Below, one piece after another: positions 1-9,007 of a DNA stretch of 64,000 bases. The notes beneath the pieces were generated by a model. The model was given only the letters and a program-made list of their open reading frames with translations. It was not told where the DNA came from and did not search any database. The DNA comes from Chloroflexota bacterium (GTDB taxonomy: Bacteria > Chloroflexota > Anaerolineae > Anaerolineales > UBA4823): the NCBI GenBank assembly GCA_029265355.1, contig JAJUJL010000018.1, positions 1-64,000 on the forward strand. Direction: 5' to 3'. Positions within the stretch are counted from its first letter, which is position 1; the number at the start of each line of letters is the position of its first letter. The position numbers were made by a program, and so were the translations under genes.

Positions 1-415
1 ATAGATGCGCCGGTTTGGGTTCATTTCCCCCTCCTTAAACGTCAAAGAAGGTTGGCTCGGGTATTGTCTTGAGAAGTTTCCCTGGGGGGCTTTCCACTCG
101 TTCCCCCTGGGTATTTTAATTATCGCGGAAAATGAAAAAAATTTGGAACTTCGTTACGGTTTCGTGTGTACATTGTCACATCAGAACGTTCACTTGCCCA
201 CCCATCCTGATACTCGGCAGACGCAACAATTTCCACTAATCGCCGTACCCAGCAGAAATTATCCGCTCCAATTCTGATATAGTCACCCTGGATAATCCGC
301 TTTCATACTCTCTGCTCTTCCCACTCCCGGAGGCTTACTCGTGTTTCAAACCTGCGTTGATCATCCTCTCGCCGCCAAGAAGCTCCACCAGCCGGGCGAA
401 CTGACTTAAGTCCAG

Positions 416-516
416 CGGTCTCACCTCGACCAGGCCAAACCGGTCACGCCCAGCGTCAAGGACTGCAAAGACTGCCAGAAGATGGTTTGACACACCTGCC
501 CCTCCATGTTAAACTA
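416..516 (+). pseudogene. Possible remnant of a UBP-type zinc-finger protein
   Basis: Read from 416, the frame gives SHLDQAKPVTPSVKDCKDC followed by QKMV and a TGA stop. This resembles the start of small bacterial UBP-type zinc-finger proteins, in which a C/S-H-L-D segment leads to a C-x2-C pair and then a G-x-x-W-V-H-L-R stretch. A one-base shift just before the stop would continue as DGLTHLPLHVK, matching the next block loosely, so the segment reads like a frameshifted, truncated relic. The same frame upstream contains a TAA at 407-409. The call rests on remembered family motifs only. Confidence 0.35.
487..515 (+). promoter_or_regulatory. Sigma70-type promoter of the 527 gene
   Basis: A perfect -35 TTGACA lies at 487-492 and a -10 TAAACT at 510-515, separated by 17 bases. 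The expected transcription start, 6-8 bases after the -10, falls at about 521-523, only a few bases before the ATG at 527. No Shine-Dalgarno sequence precedes that ATG, so the transcript would be almost leaderless. Confidence 0.55.
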
Positions 517-526
517 AACAGTTGCT

Positions 527-1189
527 ATGCTGCGCCTGGTTGCTTTGATTCTACTTGCCGGTGTGGTGCTGCCCGCCGGTTCTGCCCGCGCCCAATCTGG
601 CACGGAGACTCCCGCCGCGCCGCCTGTCGAAGGCGTCCGCTTCCCGCAACCCGGGCAGGCATTGCAGGGCAGCCTGTCGATATTGGGCGCGATCGCTGCC
701 CCTGGCTTTGTGCGCTTCGAACTGCAGTTTGGCTACCACAACGATCCGACCGGCGCCTGGTTTCTGATTGCCGAGGGTGAAACCCTGCCTGAGAACGAGA
801 TACTGGCGGAGTGGGATACCGGTAGCCTGACCGACGGCATCTACGACCTCCGGCTGGTGGTCTACCGGGAGGACGGCCAGCAAGTCTATCGCGTGCCTGC
901 CGTGCGCGTGCGCAATTACACAGCGGTAGAAACCAGCACACCCACGCCGGTCACCCCCACCGCCACCACCCGACCCGGCGATACACCCGTGCCGACCATT
1001 ACCCCCACTGCCACCGCCACACCGCCGCCATCCGCCACCCCCAGCCTGACGCCCCTGCCCCCCAACCCGGGTGAGATTGGACGCAATGACCTGCTGCGCA
1101 GCCTGGGCAACGGCGCCCTGCTGGCGACCGGCGCATTTGCGCTGATCGGCGTCTACGCACTGTTGCGCCGCATTGGAGGCCCGGTTTGA
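527..1189 (+). CDS. Secreted, membrane-anchored hypothetical protein with Thr/Pro stalk
   Basis: The 220-residue product starts with a signal peptide (hydrophobic residues 3-16, likely cleavage after GSARA near residue 22). A compact beta-rich domain follows at about 30-125, with the phrase WDTGSLTDGIYDLRLVVY typical of Ig-like or Big domains of Chloroflexi surface proteins. Next come a Thr/Pro-rich linker (about 130-180) and a C-terminal transmembrane helix (about 192-212) ending in arginines. It is therefore probably a cell-surface protein held on a flexible stalk. Its function is not recognised. Its stop lies just before pth, so it heads the long + strand run. Confidence 0.75.
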   Translation: MLRLVALILLAGVVLPAGSARAQSGTETPAAPPVEGVRFPQPGQALQGSLSILGAIAAPGFVRFELQFGYHNDPTGAWFLIAEGETLPENEILAEWDTGSLTDGIYDLRLVVYREDGQQVYRVPAVRVRNYTAVETSTPTPVTPTATTRPGDTPVPTITPTATATPPPSATPSLTPLPPNPGEIGRNDLLRSLGNGALLATGAFALIGVYALLRRIGGPV

Positions 1190-1221
1190 CAGGCTTATGG
1201 CGCCGAATTGTAGAAGGTACA

Positions 1222-1818
1222 ATGCCCGAGATAGAAGAAAAGTCGCTCCCCTACCTGGTCGCCGGCCTGGGCAACCCCGGGCGAGAATACGCCGCCAACC
1301 GCCACAACGTCGGCTTCATGCTGGTCGACCGGCTGGCTGCTCGCCTGGGCGCCAGCTTTTCGCGCCTGGAGTCGAAAGCTCTGGTGTGCAAGGCCGAATA
1401 CCAGGGACGGCGCATGATCCTTGCCAAGCCGCAAACCTACATGAACCTGTCCGGTCAGGCGGTCGGCGGGCTCTTGAACTATTACAAGGTACCCCTCGGA
1501 AACCTGCTGGTGGCCTACGACGATGTCGACTTGCCGCTGGGCACGCTGCGCCTGCGCCCCGGCGGCGGCTCCGCTGGCCAAAAAGGGATGCAATCGATCA
1601 TCGAGCGTCTCGGCTCACAGGATTTTCCACGCCTGCGCATCGGCATCGATCGCCCGCCGGGCCGCATGGATGCCGCCGCCTACGTGCTGCAGGATTTCAG
1701 CCGCCAGCAGGTCGAGTTTCTAACGCCTGTGCTGGATCGCGCTGTGGATGCCGTCCTGGTATTCGTCACCCAGGGACTCGAAGCAGCGATGAACCAGTTC
1801 AACGGCCTGGTTGAATAG
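1222..1818 (+). CDS. pth: Peptidyl-tRNA hydrolase
   Basis: Pth releases tRNA from prematurely dropped peptidyl-tRNA in the cytoplasm. Family signatures are visible: VAGLGNPGREYAANRHNVGF near the N-terminus (with the catalytic His after N-R), KPQTYMNLSGQAV, and AYDDVDLPLG followed by GGGSAGQKGMQSII. At 198 residues the length is normal. I chose the ATG at 1222, preceded by GAAGG. A TTG at 1186 has GGAGG six bases upstream, overlaps the previous stop, and would add 12 residues, so the start is not settled. It lies 12 bases before mfd. Confidence 0.96.
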   Translation: MPEIEEKSLPYLVAGLGNPGREYAANRHNVGFMLVDRLAARLGASFSRLESKALVCKAEYQGRRMILAKPQTYMNLSGQAVGGLLNYYKVPLGNLLVAYDDVDLPLGTLRLRPGGGSAGQKGMQSIIERLGSQDFPRLRIGIDRPPGRMDAAAYVLQDFSRQQVEFLTPVLDRAVDAVLVFVTQGLEAAMNQFNGLVE

Positions 1819-1830
1819 CGAATCAGAATC

Positions 1831-4800
1831 ATGGAACTGACGGACCTGGTCCAAGTGATCTCATCCGGAATCGCCGACCTGGCGCAATGCCTGGAAGGCG
1901 CCTCCTCCCGGGCGCTCGGAGAGCGCCTCCCAGCCCTGGGACTGCGCCGCGCCGCCAGGCTGCCCGCGCTGGCAGCCCTGTATGCCCGCTTCGAGCGCCC
2001 TACGATCCTGCTGACCGATCGCGCTGACCGCGCCCTGGCGCTTTACGATGAGCTCGAGTTGTGGGCGCCTGACGCGCCTCGGGCGCTTTTGCCGGAGCCA
2101 ACGCCGCTGTTCTATGAAAACGCCCCCTGGGGTGAGAATACCCGCCGCGAGCGCATCACCGCCCTGACCCGTATGGCGCTGTACCACATTCCGGGCAGCC
2201 CAGCGCCGGAGAAACCCCCGTTGCTCATCGCCCCAGCGCGAGCGGTGATGGCGCGCACGCTGCCGCGACGCGACTTCCTTAAGGCCGCCCGCAGCCTGCG
2301 CCCCGGCCAACAGCTCAACCCAGAGGAACTGGCGCGCACGCTGCTCGCCCTCGGCTATGAGCCAACCCATATCGTCATCGCCACCGGGCAATTCGCCCGC
2401 CGCGGCGGCCTGCTGGACGTTTGGCCGCACTCCGATCCGCAGCCCACCCGCATCGAGTTCTTCGGCGATGAGGTGGATACACTGCGCGCTTTCCATCCAG
2501 CCACCCAGCGCACCGCTGGAACGCGCTCGCGCCTCTTCATCCCGCCGGCGCGCGAATACCTGGCGCCCTACGGGGAGGCCAGCGCATCCGAGCAGGGTTA
2601 CTGTGAGTTCCACCTTCCGCTGCTGCACCCCGAACCCGCCACGTTCCTGGATTATTTGCCCCGCCAGGCGCTGGTGCTGGTGGATAACCTGCAAGCCCTG
2701 CAGGACACCGTCACCGAGGTCGAAGAGCAAGCGCATGGGCTGCGCGCCGACTATATTAAAGATGGCTCGCTTCCAGCCGATTTTCCGCTGCCTTACCTGA
2801 CCTGGAGCGAGCTGCTCGACTCGTTGATGCGCCACAACCTGCTGGAGTTGGGCCCGCCCTCCGCTGCAGACAGCGACGAGCATGGCGCTGCGCCTGCCCT
2901 GGTGAACGCCCCCGGCGAAGGCTGTCGCGGCGAAACCGGGCTGGCATTCGCGGCGCGCTTCAGCCCACAGCCGCGCTTCGGTGGGCGAGTTAAACCTTTC
3001 ATGGATCAACTGGTCGAGATCGCCTCCCACGGACAACAAGCTGTGGTGGTCTCACGCCAGGTGTCCCGCTTGCAAGAACTGTGGGCGGAACAGCGCCTGC
3101 AAACAGCCATTGCCAGCTCCCGCAAGCCTGAGCCTGCCTTCATCCAGGGCAGCCTGGGCGAGGGCTGGGTTTTCCAATCCCCGGATGGTGAGTTGTTCCA
3201 TTTGTTCACCGATGGTGAAATCTTCGGCTGGCGACGTCCCGAGCCGCGCCAACGCCATCGCCCGGTTGCAGAAGCCCCCGAAGCTGCTTACGCCGACCTG
3301 GTCGCTGGCGATTACGTGGTGCATTCCGATCATGGCATCGGCTGCTATGTCGGGTTGGTCAGTCGAACCATCGACGGCATCGAGCGCGAGTACCTGTGCA
3401 TCGAGTACGCCGAACAGGCCCAGCTCTATGTGCCGGTCCACCAGGCCGACCGGGTCACCCGCTACGTGGGACCAGATGGGCGTACGCCAACACTCAGCCG
3501 CCTGGGCGGAAACGAGTGGCGCTCGACCCGCGCCTACGTCAAGGAAGCCGTCGCAGAAGTGGCCGAGGAGTTGCTGGACCTGTACGCCCGGCGCAACCTG
3601 GTGCAGGGCTATGCCTTTGGACCCGATAGCCACTGGCAGCAGGAATTGGAAGCCAGTTTCCCCTACGTCGAAACCGATGACCAGATGCGCGTCCTGGCGG
3701 AAGTCAAGGCCGATATGGAGCGTGCTCGCCCCATGGACCGCCTGATCTGCGGCGACGTGGGTTACGGGAAGACCGAGGTAGCGCTGCGAGCAGCCTTCAA
3801 AGCTGTGATGGGCGGCAAGCAGGTTGCTATGCTGGTACCCACCACCGTGCTGGCGCAGCAGCACTACACCACCTTCACCCAACGCCTGGCAGCTTTCCCC
3901 GTCGAGGTGGAGATGCTCTCGCGCTTTCGCACCCCCCAGCAACAGAGCGAGATCATTAGTCGCCTGGCGAATGGCTCGGTGGACATCGTCATCGGCACCC
4001 ACCGCCTGCTCTCCTCCGATGTCACCTTCAAAGACCTGGGACTGTTGATCATCGACGAAGAGCAGCGTTTCGGCGTCTCGCACAAAGAAGCCCTGAAACG
4101 CATGCGCACCGAGGTGGATGTGCTCACCCTGACCGCCACACCCATCCCGCGCACGCTGTACATGACCCTGACCGGGGTGCGCGATATTTCCACCATCAAC
4201 ACCCCGCCAGAAGAGCGCCTGCCGATCATCACGCACGTCGGACCGTACTCGCCGAAAATTGTGCGCCAGGCGATCCTGCGCGAACTGGAGCGCGGCGGAC
4301 AGGTGTTTTTCGTGCACAATCGCGTGCAGACCATCGGCGCCATGCGCAGTCACTTAGCCCAGTTGGTCCCCGAGGCGCGGATTGCCGTGGCTCACGGGCA
4401 GATGGCGGAGACCGAGCTTTCCGAGCGCATGAAGGAATTCACCCAGGGCGAGGTGGATGTGCTGCTCTCGACCTCGATCATCGAAAGCGGATTGGATATT
4501 CCCAACGCCAACACACTGATTGTCGACCGCGCCGATACTTTCGGCCTGGCGCAACTCTACCAACTGCGCGGCCGCGTTGGGCGCGGCGCGCAGCGCGCCT
4601 ACGCCTACTTCTTCCGCCACGCCCGTCGCCCGCCCACGCCCGACGGGCGCCAGCGCCTGGAGACCATCTCCGAGAACACCCAGCTCGGCGCCGGGTTCTC
4701 CATCGCCATGCGCGACCTGGAGATTCGCGGCGCGGGCGAGTTGCTGGGCACGCGCCAATCTGGTCACATCGCCGCGGTCGGCTTCCATCTCTATACCCGC

Positions 4801-5349
4801 CTGCTGGCAGACGCCATTCGCCGCATCAGCGGGCGCGGCGAGCTCCCGGCAGTCGCCAGCCCGTTGCGCCTACCCGGCGGCGAAGGCGCGCCTTTCGGAG
4901 CGCTCGCCCTGCCGGTCAATGTCGATCTGCCGCTGGCAGCGAGCATCCCCGCCGTTTACGTGCCCGATAAGAACATGCGCCTGCGCCTCTACCGCCGGCT
5001 GGCAGACACCCGCAACCTGGATGAGGTCAACGCCCTGGCAGAAGAATTCAAAGATCGCTTTGGAGAACTACCAGAAGCGGTCGAAAACTTGCTCTACCAA
5101 TTGCGCCTCAAGATCCTGGCGGAAAAAGCTGGCCTGACCAGCATCAGCGCCGAAAATGGCCAAATCGTGCTACGTTTCCCGGAGGGCGAACCACCGTTTT
5201 CAACGGCGGAGATCGGCCCCTACGCCCGCCTGGGAAAAACCGCCGTGTGGCTGCCCTACCGCAACCTGGCTGACTGGCAAACAGAAGTGCTGACCTTGCT
5301 TCAACGCCTGGCAAAATCTACAGAAAGCTCAGGACTGCCTGCAGGTTGA
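1831..5349 (+). CDS. mfd: Transcription-repair coupling factor
   Basis: Mfd removes RNA polymerase stalled at DNA lesions and recruits UvrA for repair. The 1172-residue length fits the family. An N-terminal UvrB-like part spans about 1-420. A CarD/RID RNA-polymerase-binding domain near residues 490-545 contains GDYVVHSDHGIGCYVG. The SF2 translocase follows, with Walker A GDVGYGKTEVAL, Walker B IIDEEQRFG, motif III TATPIPRTL and LRGRVGRGAQRAYAYFF. The C-terminal UvrA-inhibitory domain ends the protein. It follows pth closely, and its stop overlaps the start of the sugar transferase gene by one base (TGATG). Confidence 0.98.
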   Translation: MELTDLVQVISSGIADLAQCLEGASSRALGERLPALGLRRAARLPALAALYARFERPTILLTDRADRALALYDELELWAPDAPRALLPEPTPLFYENAPWGENTRRERITALTRMALYHIPGSPAPEKPPLLIAPARAVMARTLPRRDFLKAARSLRPGQQLNPEELARTLLALGYEPTHIVIATGQFARRGGLLDVWPHSDPQPTRIEFFGDEVDTLRAFHPATQRTAGTRSRLFIPPAREYLAPYGEASASEQGYCEFHLPLLHPEPATFLDYLPRQALVLVDNLQALQDTVTEVEEQAHGLRADYIKDGSLPADFPLPYLTWSELLDSLMRHNLLELGPPSAADSDEHGAAPALVNAPGEGCRGETGLAFAARFSPQPRFGGRVKPFMDQLVEIASHGQQAVVVSRQVSRLQELWAEQRLQTAIASSRKPEPAFIQGSLGEGWVFQSPDGELFHLFTDGEIFGWRRPEPRQRHRPVAEAPEAAYADLVAGDYVVHSDHGIGCYVGLVSRTIDGIEREYLCIEYAEQAQLYVPVHQADRVTRYVGPDGRTPTLSRLGGNEWRSTRAYVKEAVAEVAEELLDLYARRNLVQGYAFGPDSHWQQELEASFPYVETDDQMRVLAEVKADMERARPMDRLICGDVGYGKTEVALRAAFKAVMGGKQVAMLVPTTVLAQQHYTTFTQRLAAFPVEVEMLSRFRTPQQQSEIISRLANGSVDIVIGTHRLLSSDVTFKDLGLLIIDEEQRFGVSHKEALKRMRTEVDVLTLTATPIPRTLYMTLTGVRDISTINTPPEERLPIITHVGPYSPKIVRQAILRELERGGQVFFVHNRVQTIGAMRSHLAQLVPEARIAVAHGQMAETELSERMKEFTQGEVDVLLSTSIIESGLDIPNANTLIVDRADTFGLAQLYQLRGRVGRGAQRAYAYFFRHARRPPTPDGRQRLETISENTQLGAGFSIAMRDLEIRGAGELLGTRQSGHIAAVGFHLYTRLLADAIRRISGRGELPAVASPLRLPGGEGAPFGALALPVNVDLPLAASIPAVYVPDKNMRLRLYRRLADTRNLDEVNALAEEFKDRFGELPEAVENLLYQLRLKILAEKAGLTSISAENGQIVLRFPEGEPPFSTAEIGPYARLGKTAVWLPYRNLADWQTEVLTLLQRLAKSTESSGLPAG

Positions 5350-5993
5350 TGACCTCGACGCCGCCCAAACCCATCCCGACCTCCAAGCGTCTTTTCGACC
5401 TGGCGCTGACTATCCCGCTGCTGGCGCTGCTCTCTCCGCTGCTGCTGCTGTTGGCGATTCTTGTCCGCCTGGTGCACGGCAGCCCGGTGCTCTTCCGCCA
5501 GCAGCGTCCCGGCTACCTGGGGAAACCCTTCTTTATCTATAAATTCCGCAGCATGACCAACCAGCGCGACGCCGCCGGCGACTTGCTCCCGGATGCCCAG
5601 CGCCTCACCCGCCTGGGGCGCTTCCTGCGCGCCACCAGCCTGGATGAGTTGCCGGAGCTGTTCAACGTGCTGCGTGGCGAAATGAGCCTGGTCGGTCCGC
5701 GCCCGCTGCTCATGCAGTACCTGCCGCGCTACTCACCCGAGCAAGCGCGCCGCCACCACGTGCTGCCAGGTATCACCGGATGGGCGCAGGTCAACGGGCG
5801 CAATGCCATCACCTGGCAGGACAAGTTTCGCCTGGACACCTGGTACGTGGACAACTGGTCATTGCCCCTGGATGTCAAAATCCTGTGGCTCACTTTCGTC
5901 AAAGTGCTGAAGCGTGAAGGTATCAGCCAGCCCGGGCACGCTACCGCTGAAGAGTTCCTGGGCAACGATCCGCCGGGTGGAGGCGCGGTTTGA
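5349..5993 (+). CDS. Phosphoglycosyl transferase (PglC-like bacterial sugar transferase)
   Basis: Members of this family move a sugar-1-phosphate from a nucleotide sugar onto undecaprenyl phosphate, the first committed step of glycan assembly at the inner membrane face. The 214-residue size is that of the minimal PglC core. A re-entrant hydrophobic helix lies at about 15-42 ([20 protein letters not shown]). The catalytic DE pair sits in [20 protein letters not shown], followed by GPRPLL and [12 protein letters not shown]. The ATG at 5349 overlaps the mfd stop. A sugar aminotransferase and a PglD-like acyltransferase downstream suggest a modified amino-sugar substrate, which is inference. Confidence 0.93.
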   Translation: MTSTPPKPIPTSKRLFDLALTIPLLALLSPLLLLLAILVRLVHGSPVLFRQQRPGYLGKPFFIYKFRSMTNQRDAAGDLLPDAQRLTRLGRFLRATSLDELPELFNVLRGEMSLVGPRPLLMQYLPRYSPEQARRHHVLPGITGWAQVNGRNAITWQDKFRLDTWYVDNWSLPLDVKILWLTFVKVLKREGISQPGHATAEEFLGNDPPGGGAV

Positions 5994-7009
5994 GCGATTT
6001 AACCGGGTACTTCGCTGCCCTGGGCACAGCGCTGCTCTTCACGGCCACATCCGTGCAGTTCACCCTGGCAGGCCAACGGGTGGGCTCGTTGGTGCTCAAT
6101 CGCGTCCGCCTGGTCTTTGCCGTGGCCTGGCTGCTCATCGCCCATCTGATCTCAAGCTTTATCGGCCTCGATGGAGGTGAAGGGTTCCTGCCCCTGCTGC
6201 AAGCCGGGCCAGAACGCTGGTTTTGGTTGAGTCTATCAGGGATCGTGGGCCTGGTGATTGGCGACGCCTTTCTCTTTCAGGCCTTTCTGTGGGTCGGGCC
6301 GCGCCTGACGATGCTGATGATGTCCACCGTTCCCGTACAGACCACGCTGATCGCCTGGCTCTTCTTGGGTGAGCGCTTGAGACCACTGCAGCTCGCCGCC
6401 ATCCTGCTCACCGTGGGCGGCATTGCCTGGGTGGTCAACGACGGGCGTAAACGCCTGAAGAGCAACGCCAACGGAAACCAGGCACCGATCGGGGCGGCAG
6501 CGCCAGTCGCATCAACAGCCATCGCGCACCAGGCGCATCTGCAAACAGGAGCGGCCGCCGTCAGCAAGGACTTCACCCGCGGCATCCTGTTCGGATTGGG
6601 CGCCTCCATCGGTCAAGCCTCCGGGCTGGTGCTGGCTAAAGTTGGCGCGGTTGGCGGCTTCCCACCTCTCACTGGCACGCTGATCCGCATGCTTGCTGCG
6701 GTGGTGTTTATGTGGGCCATCACCCTTCTGCAGAGGCAGGCATGGCACACTTTGAAAAGCGTGCGCCACGACCGACGCGCCTTGCTTTTGATCACCAGCG
6801 GCTCGTTGACCGGACCTTTCCTGGGCGTTACCCTATCATTGCTGGCAGTCCAGTTAGCGCCGGTTGGGATTGCCAGCACGCTCATGGCGCTCACACCCGT
6901 GCTGCTGCTGCCGGTCAGCTACCTGGTCTTCGGCGAGCGCTTCGGCTGGCAGGCATGGGCTGGCACGCTCACCGCCCTGGCAGGCGTGACCCTGCTATTC
7001 ATGGTATGA
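5990..7009 (+). CDS. EamA/DMT-family membrane transporter
   Basis: This 339-residue protein has about ten hydrophobic helices in two EamA repeats (roughly 5-150 and 190-339), separated by a hydrophilic loop rich in Ala, Gly and Gln. The FLGERLRPLQLAAILLTVGG phrase and its second-half counterpart FGERFGWQAWAGTLTALAGV are typical of drug/metabolite transporters. The TTG start at 5990 has GGAGG six bases upstream and overlaps the stop of the sugar transferase gene, implying translational coupling. The substrate is unknown. Within a glycan-type cluster a role in moving a lipid-linked sugar or a precursor is possible but unproven. Confidence 0.9.
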   Translation: MSDLTGYFAALGTALLFTATSVQFTLAGQRVGSLVLNRVRLVFAVAWLLIAHLISSFIGLDGGEGFLPLLQAGPERWFWLSLSGIVGLVIGDAFLFQAFLWVGPRLTMLMMSTVPVQTTLIAWLFLGERLRPLQLAAILLTVGGIAWVVNDGRKRLKSNANGNQAPIGAAAPVASTAIAHQAHLQTGAAAVSKDFTRGILFGLGASIGQASGLVLAKVGAVGGFPPLTGTLIRMLAAVVFMWAITLLQRQAWHTLKSVRHDRRALLLITSGSLTGPFLGVTLSLLAVQLAPVGIASTLMALTPVLLLPVSYLVFGERFGWQAWAGTLTALAGVTLLFMV

Positions 7010-7029
7010 TCAGGCGCAATTGTTCACCC

Positions 7030-7935
7030 ATGACAGAAGCCAATCATTCACAGCATCGCTATCGCGCCCTGTATCGCATTCGCCGCTTTGAGGAGACGGT
7101 GTTGGAGAAATTTCCAACGGGTGTCTTCTTCGGCACCACCCACACTTACCTGGGGCAGGAAGCCAATGCCGTCGGCGTCCTGGAATGCCTGCAGCAGGGA
7201 GATATTGTCTTCAGCAACCATCGCTGCCACGGGCATTTCCTGGCCTATGGCGGGGATGCCCGCGCCCTGTTCGCCGAGCTGATGGGGCGGGCGACGGGTG
7301 TATGCGCTGGTAAGGGCGGCTCGCAGCATCTGCAATGGAAGAATTTCTATTCCAACGGCGTGCAGGGCGGCATCGCGCCGGTCGCTGTCGGCATGGCGCT
7401 GGCAGAAAAATTCAAGGGCTCGCCGGCGGTCACGGTTGTCTTCCTGGGAGATGGCACCCTGGGCGAAGGGGTGTTGTACGAAGCGCTCAACCTGGCATCC
7501 TTGTGGCGCGCCCCGCTGCTTTTCGTGCTGGAAAATAACCGCATCGCTCAAACCACCCCCCTCGAACTGGCTCTGGCGGGAGCTATCGCCGCCCGTTTCC
7601 AGGCTTTTGGCATTCCCTGCACTGAGTTGGACACTTCCGATGTCGAGCCCATCAACGCCGCGGCGCAAGAACTGCTGGGGCGCGTGCGCAGCGGCGACGG
7701 CCCACAGGCGCTGCTCTTGCACACCCAGCGCTTCGGCCCACATTCCAAAGGCGATGATACCCGCACTCCACAGGAGATCGAAAATTTGAAGCGCCAGCGC
7801 GATCCGCTGCCCATCCAGGCCGCCCGCCTCACGCCAGAATGGATTGCGCAGATCCAGGCCGAGGTCGATGCCGAGATCAGCGCTGCTTTTCAGCAAGCCC
7901 TGGCAGATCCTTTTCCCACTGCGGAGGCGCTCTAG
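7030..7935 (+). CDS. 2-oxoacid dehydrogenase E1 component, alpha subunit
   Basis: E1 alpha with E1 beta decarboxylates a 2-oxoacid on thiamine diphosphate and passes the acyl group to a lipoyl lysine. The 301-residue protein shows YRIRRFEETV at the N-terminus, HTYLGQEANAVGV, SNHRCHGHFLAYG, AGKGGSQHL, and the TPP/Mg motif GDGTLGEGVLYEALNLASLW ending in ENN. That is the standard PdhA/AcoA layout. The ATG at 7030 is chosen by fit to the family. An alternative ATG at 7006 overlaps the EamA stop and would add eight residues. The E2-like partner two genes downstream is not a normal E2, so the acyl acceptor may be a sugar amine. Confidence 0.93.
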   Translation: MTEANHSQHRYRALYRIRRFEETVLEKFPTGVFFGTTHTYLGQEANAVGVLECLQQGDIVFSNHRCHGHFLAYGGDARALFAELMGRATGVCAGKGGSQHLQWKNFYSNGVQGGIAPVAVGMALAEKFKGSPAVTVVFLGDGTLGEGVLYEALNLASLWRAPLLFVLENNRIAQTTPLELALAGAIAARFQAFGIPCTELDTSDVEPINAAAQELLGRVRSGDGPQALLLHTQRFGPHSKGDDTRTPQEIENLKRQRDPLPIQAARLTPEWIAQIQAEVDAEISAAFQQALADPFPTAEAL

Positions 7936-8999
7936 TGGCTATGCGCAGCGTTTTGGAATCGCTCAACCAGGGGCTGCTACGCGCCTTTACCGCCATTCCC
8001 AGTGTCTATCTGCTTGGCGAAGATGTCCTCGATCCCTACGGCGGCGCCTTCAAAGTCACCCGCGGCCTCTCCTCCGCCTTCCCACAGCGCGTCCTGACCA
8101 CGCCCATCTCCGAGGCCGGCATCACCGGCCTGGCAGCGGGCATGGCGCTGCGCGGCTTGCGCCCCGTTGTCGAGGTCATGTTTGGCGATTTCATCACCCT
8201 GATCGCTGACCAGGTGCTCAATCACCTGGCAAAATTTCGCTGGATGTACAATGAGCAGGTGACTGTGCCGGTGGTCATTCGCACGCCAATGGGCGGCCGG
8301 CGCGGCTATGGACCCACCCACAGCCAGACGTTGGAGAAGCACTTCATCGGCATGCCAGGCCTGCACGTGATTGCGCCGGCTGCCATCGGCGATCCTGGCG
8401 ATTTGCTCTACCAGGCCATCCACAAGACGCGCGACCCACTCTTGTTCATCGAGAACAAGCTGCTCTACCTGCTGCCGCTGCAAAGCGAGGAGCAAGCCGA
8501 TTTCACGATCGAGACGCTGCCCGGGGCAGACAAACCAGCCTGGAACGGTCTGCCAGAGAGCACCTTCCCAACCCCGTGTTACCGGCTGCGGGTGCGCGGT
8601 GCGCCGCCTGCAACGGTCACTCTGGCAGCTTATGGCTACATGGCGCATATCGCCCAGCAAGCCATGCTGGAGTTGGCCCTTGAGCATGAGCTGTTCTGCG
8701 AGCTGATTGTGCCCACCCGCCTGGCGCCGGTCGCCGCCGGCGAGATTCGCGCCAGCGTAGCCAGGACCCAGCGCCTGCTGGTGCTCGAGGAGGGGACTCG
8801 CGCTCTGGGCTGGGGAGCTGAAGTCCTGGCCCAGGTGGCCGAAGCGCCTGGCGCTGGCTTGAGGGCAGCTGCCCGCCTGGCGGCGCTGGACCTGCCCGTC
8901 CCCGCTTCCGGCGCCCTGGAAGCGCTTGTGCTCCCTGGCGCGCCAGAAGTCATCGCTGCCGCCCTGAAACTGGCAGAAAAACAAACCCTGTCAATCTAA
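7935..8999 (+). CDS. 2-oxoacid dehydrogenase E1 component, beta subunit
   Basis: The 354-residue product pairs with the alpha subunit just upstream. Recognisable E1 beta blocks are LLGEDVLDPYGGAFKVTRGL, TPISEAGITGLAAGMAL, GLRPVVEVMFGDFITLIADQ, NHLAKFRWMYN, IRTPMGGRRGYGPTHSQ and PGLHVIAPA, followed by the C-terminal transketolase-like domain. A GTG start at 7935 sits seven bases after GGAGG and shares a base with the previous TAG. An ATG at 7941 is the alternative. The 2-oxoacid used cannot be read from sequence. No E3 (lipoamide dehydrogenase) or ordinary E2 gene is nearby. Confidence 0.93.
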   Translation: MAMRSVLESLNQGLLRAFTAIPSVYLLGEDVLDPYGGAFKVTRGLSSAFPQRVLTTPISEAGITGLAAGMALRGLRPVVEVMFGDFITLIADQVLNHLAKFRWMYNEQVTVPVVIRTPMGGRRGYGPTHSQTLEKHFIGMPGLHVIAPAAIGDPGDLLYQAIHKTRDPLLFIENKLLYLLPLQSEEQADFTIETLPGADKPAWNGLPESTFPTPCYRLRVRGAPPATVTLAAYGYMAHIAQQAMLELALEHELFCELIVPTRLAPVAAGEIRASVARTQRLLVLEEGTRALGWGAEVLAQVAEAPGAGLRAAARLAALDLPVPASGALEALVLPGAPEVIAAALKLAEKQTLSI

Positions 9000-9007
9000 A
9001 CACAGCC

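Noticed and set aside
5-277. Open frame of 90 codons at the left edge
   Set aside because: Composition is not protein-like, there is no ribosome-binding site, and no motif was recognised.
6712-7029. 106-codon extension of the E1 alpha frame
   Set aside because: It overlaps the EamA gene in another frame and has no similarity to E1 alpha; the protein begins near 7006-7030.
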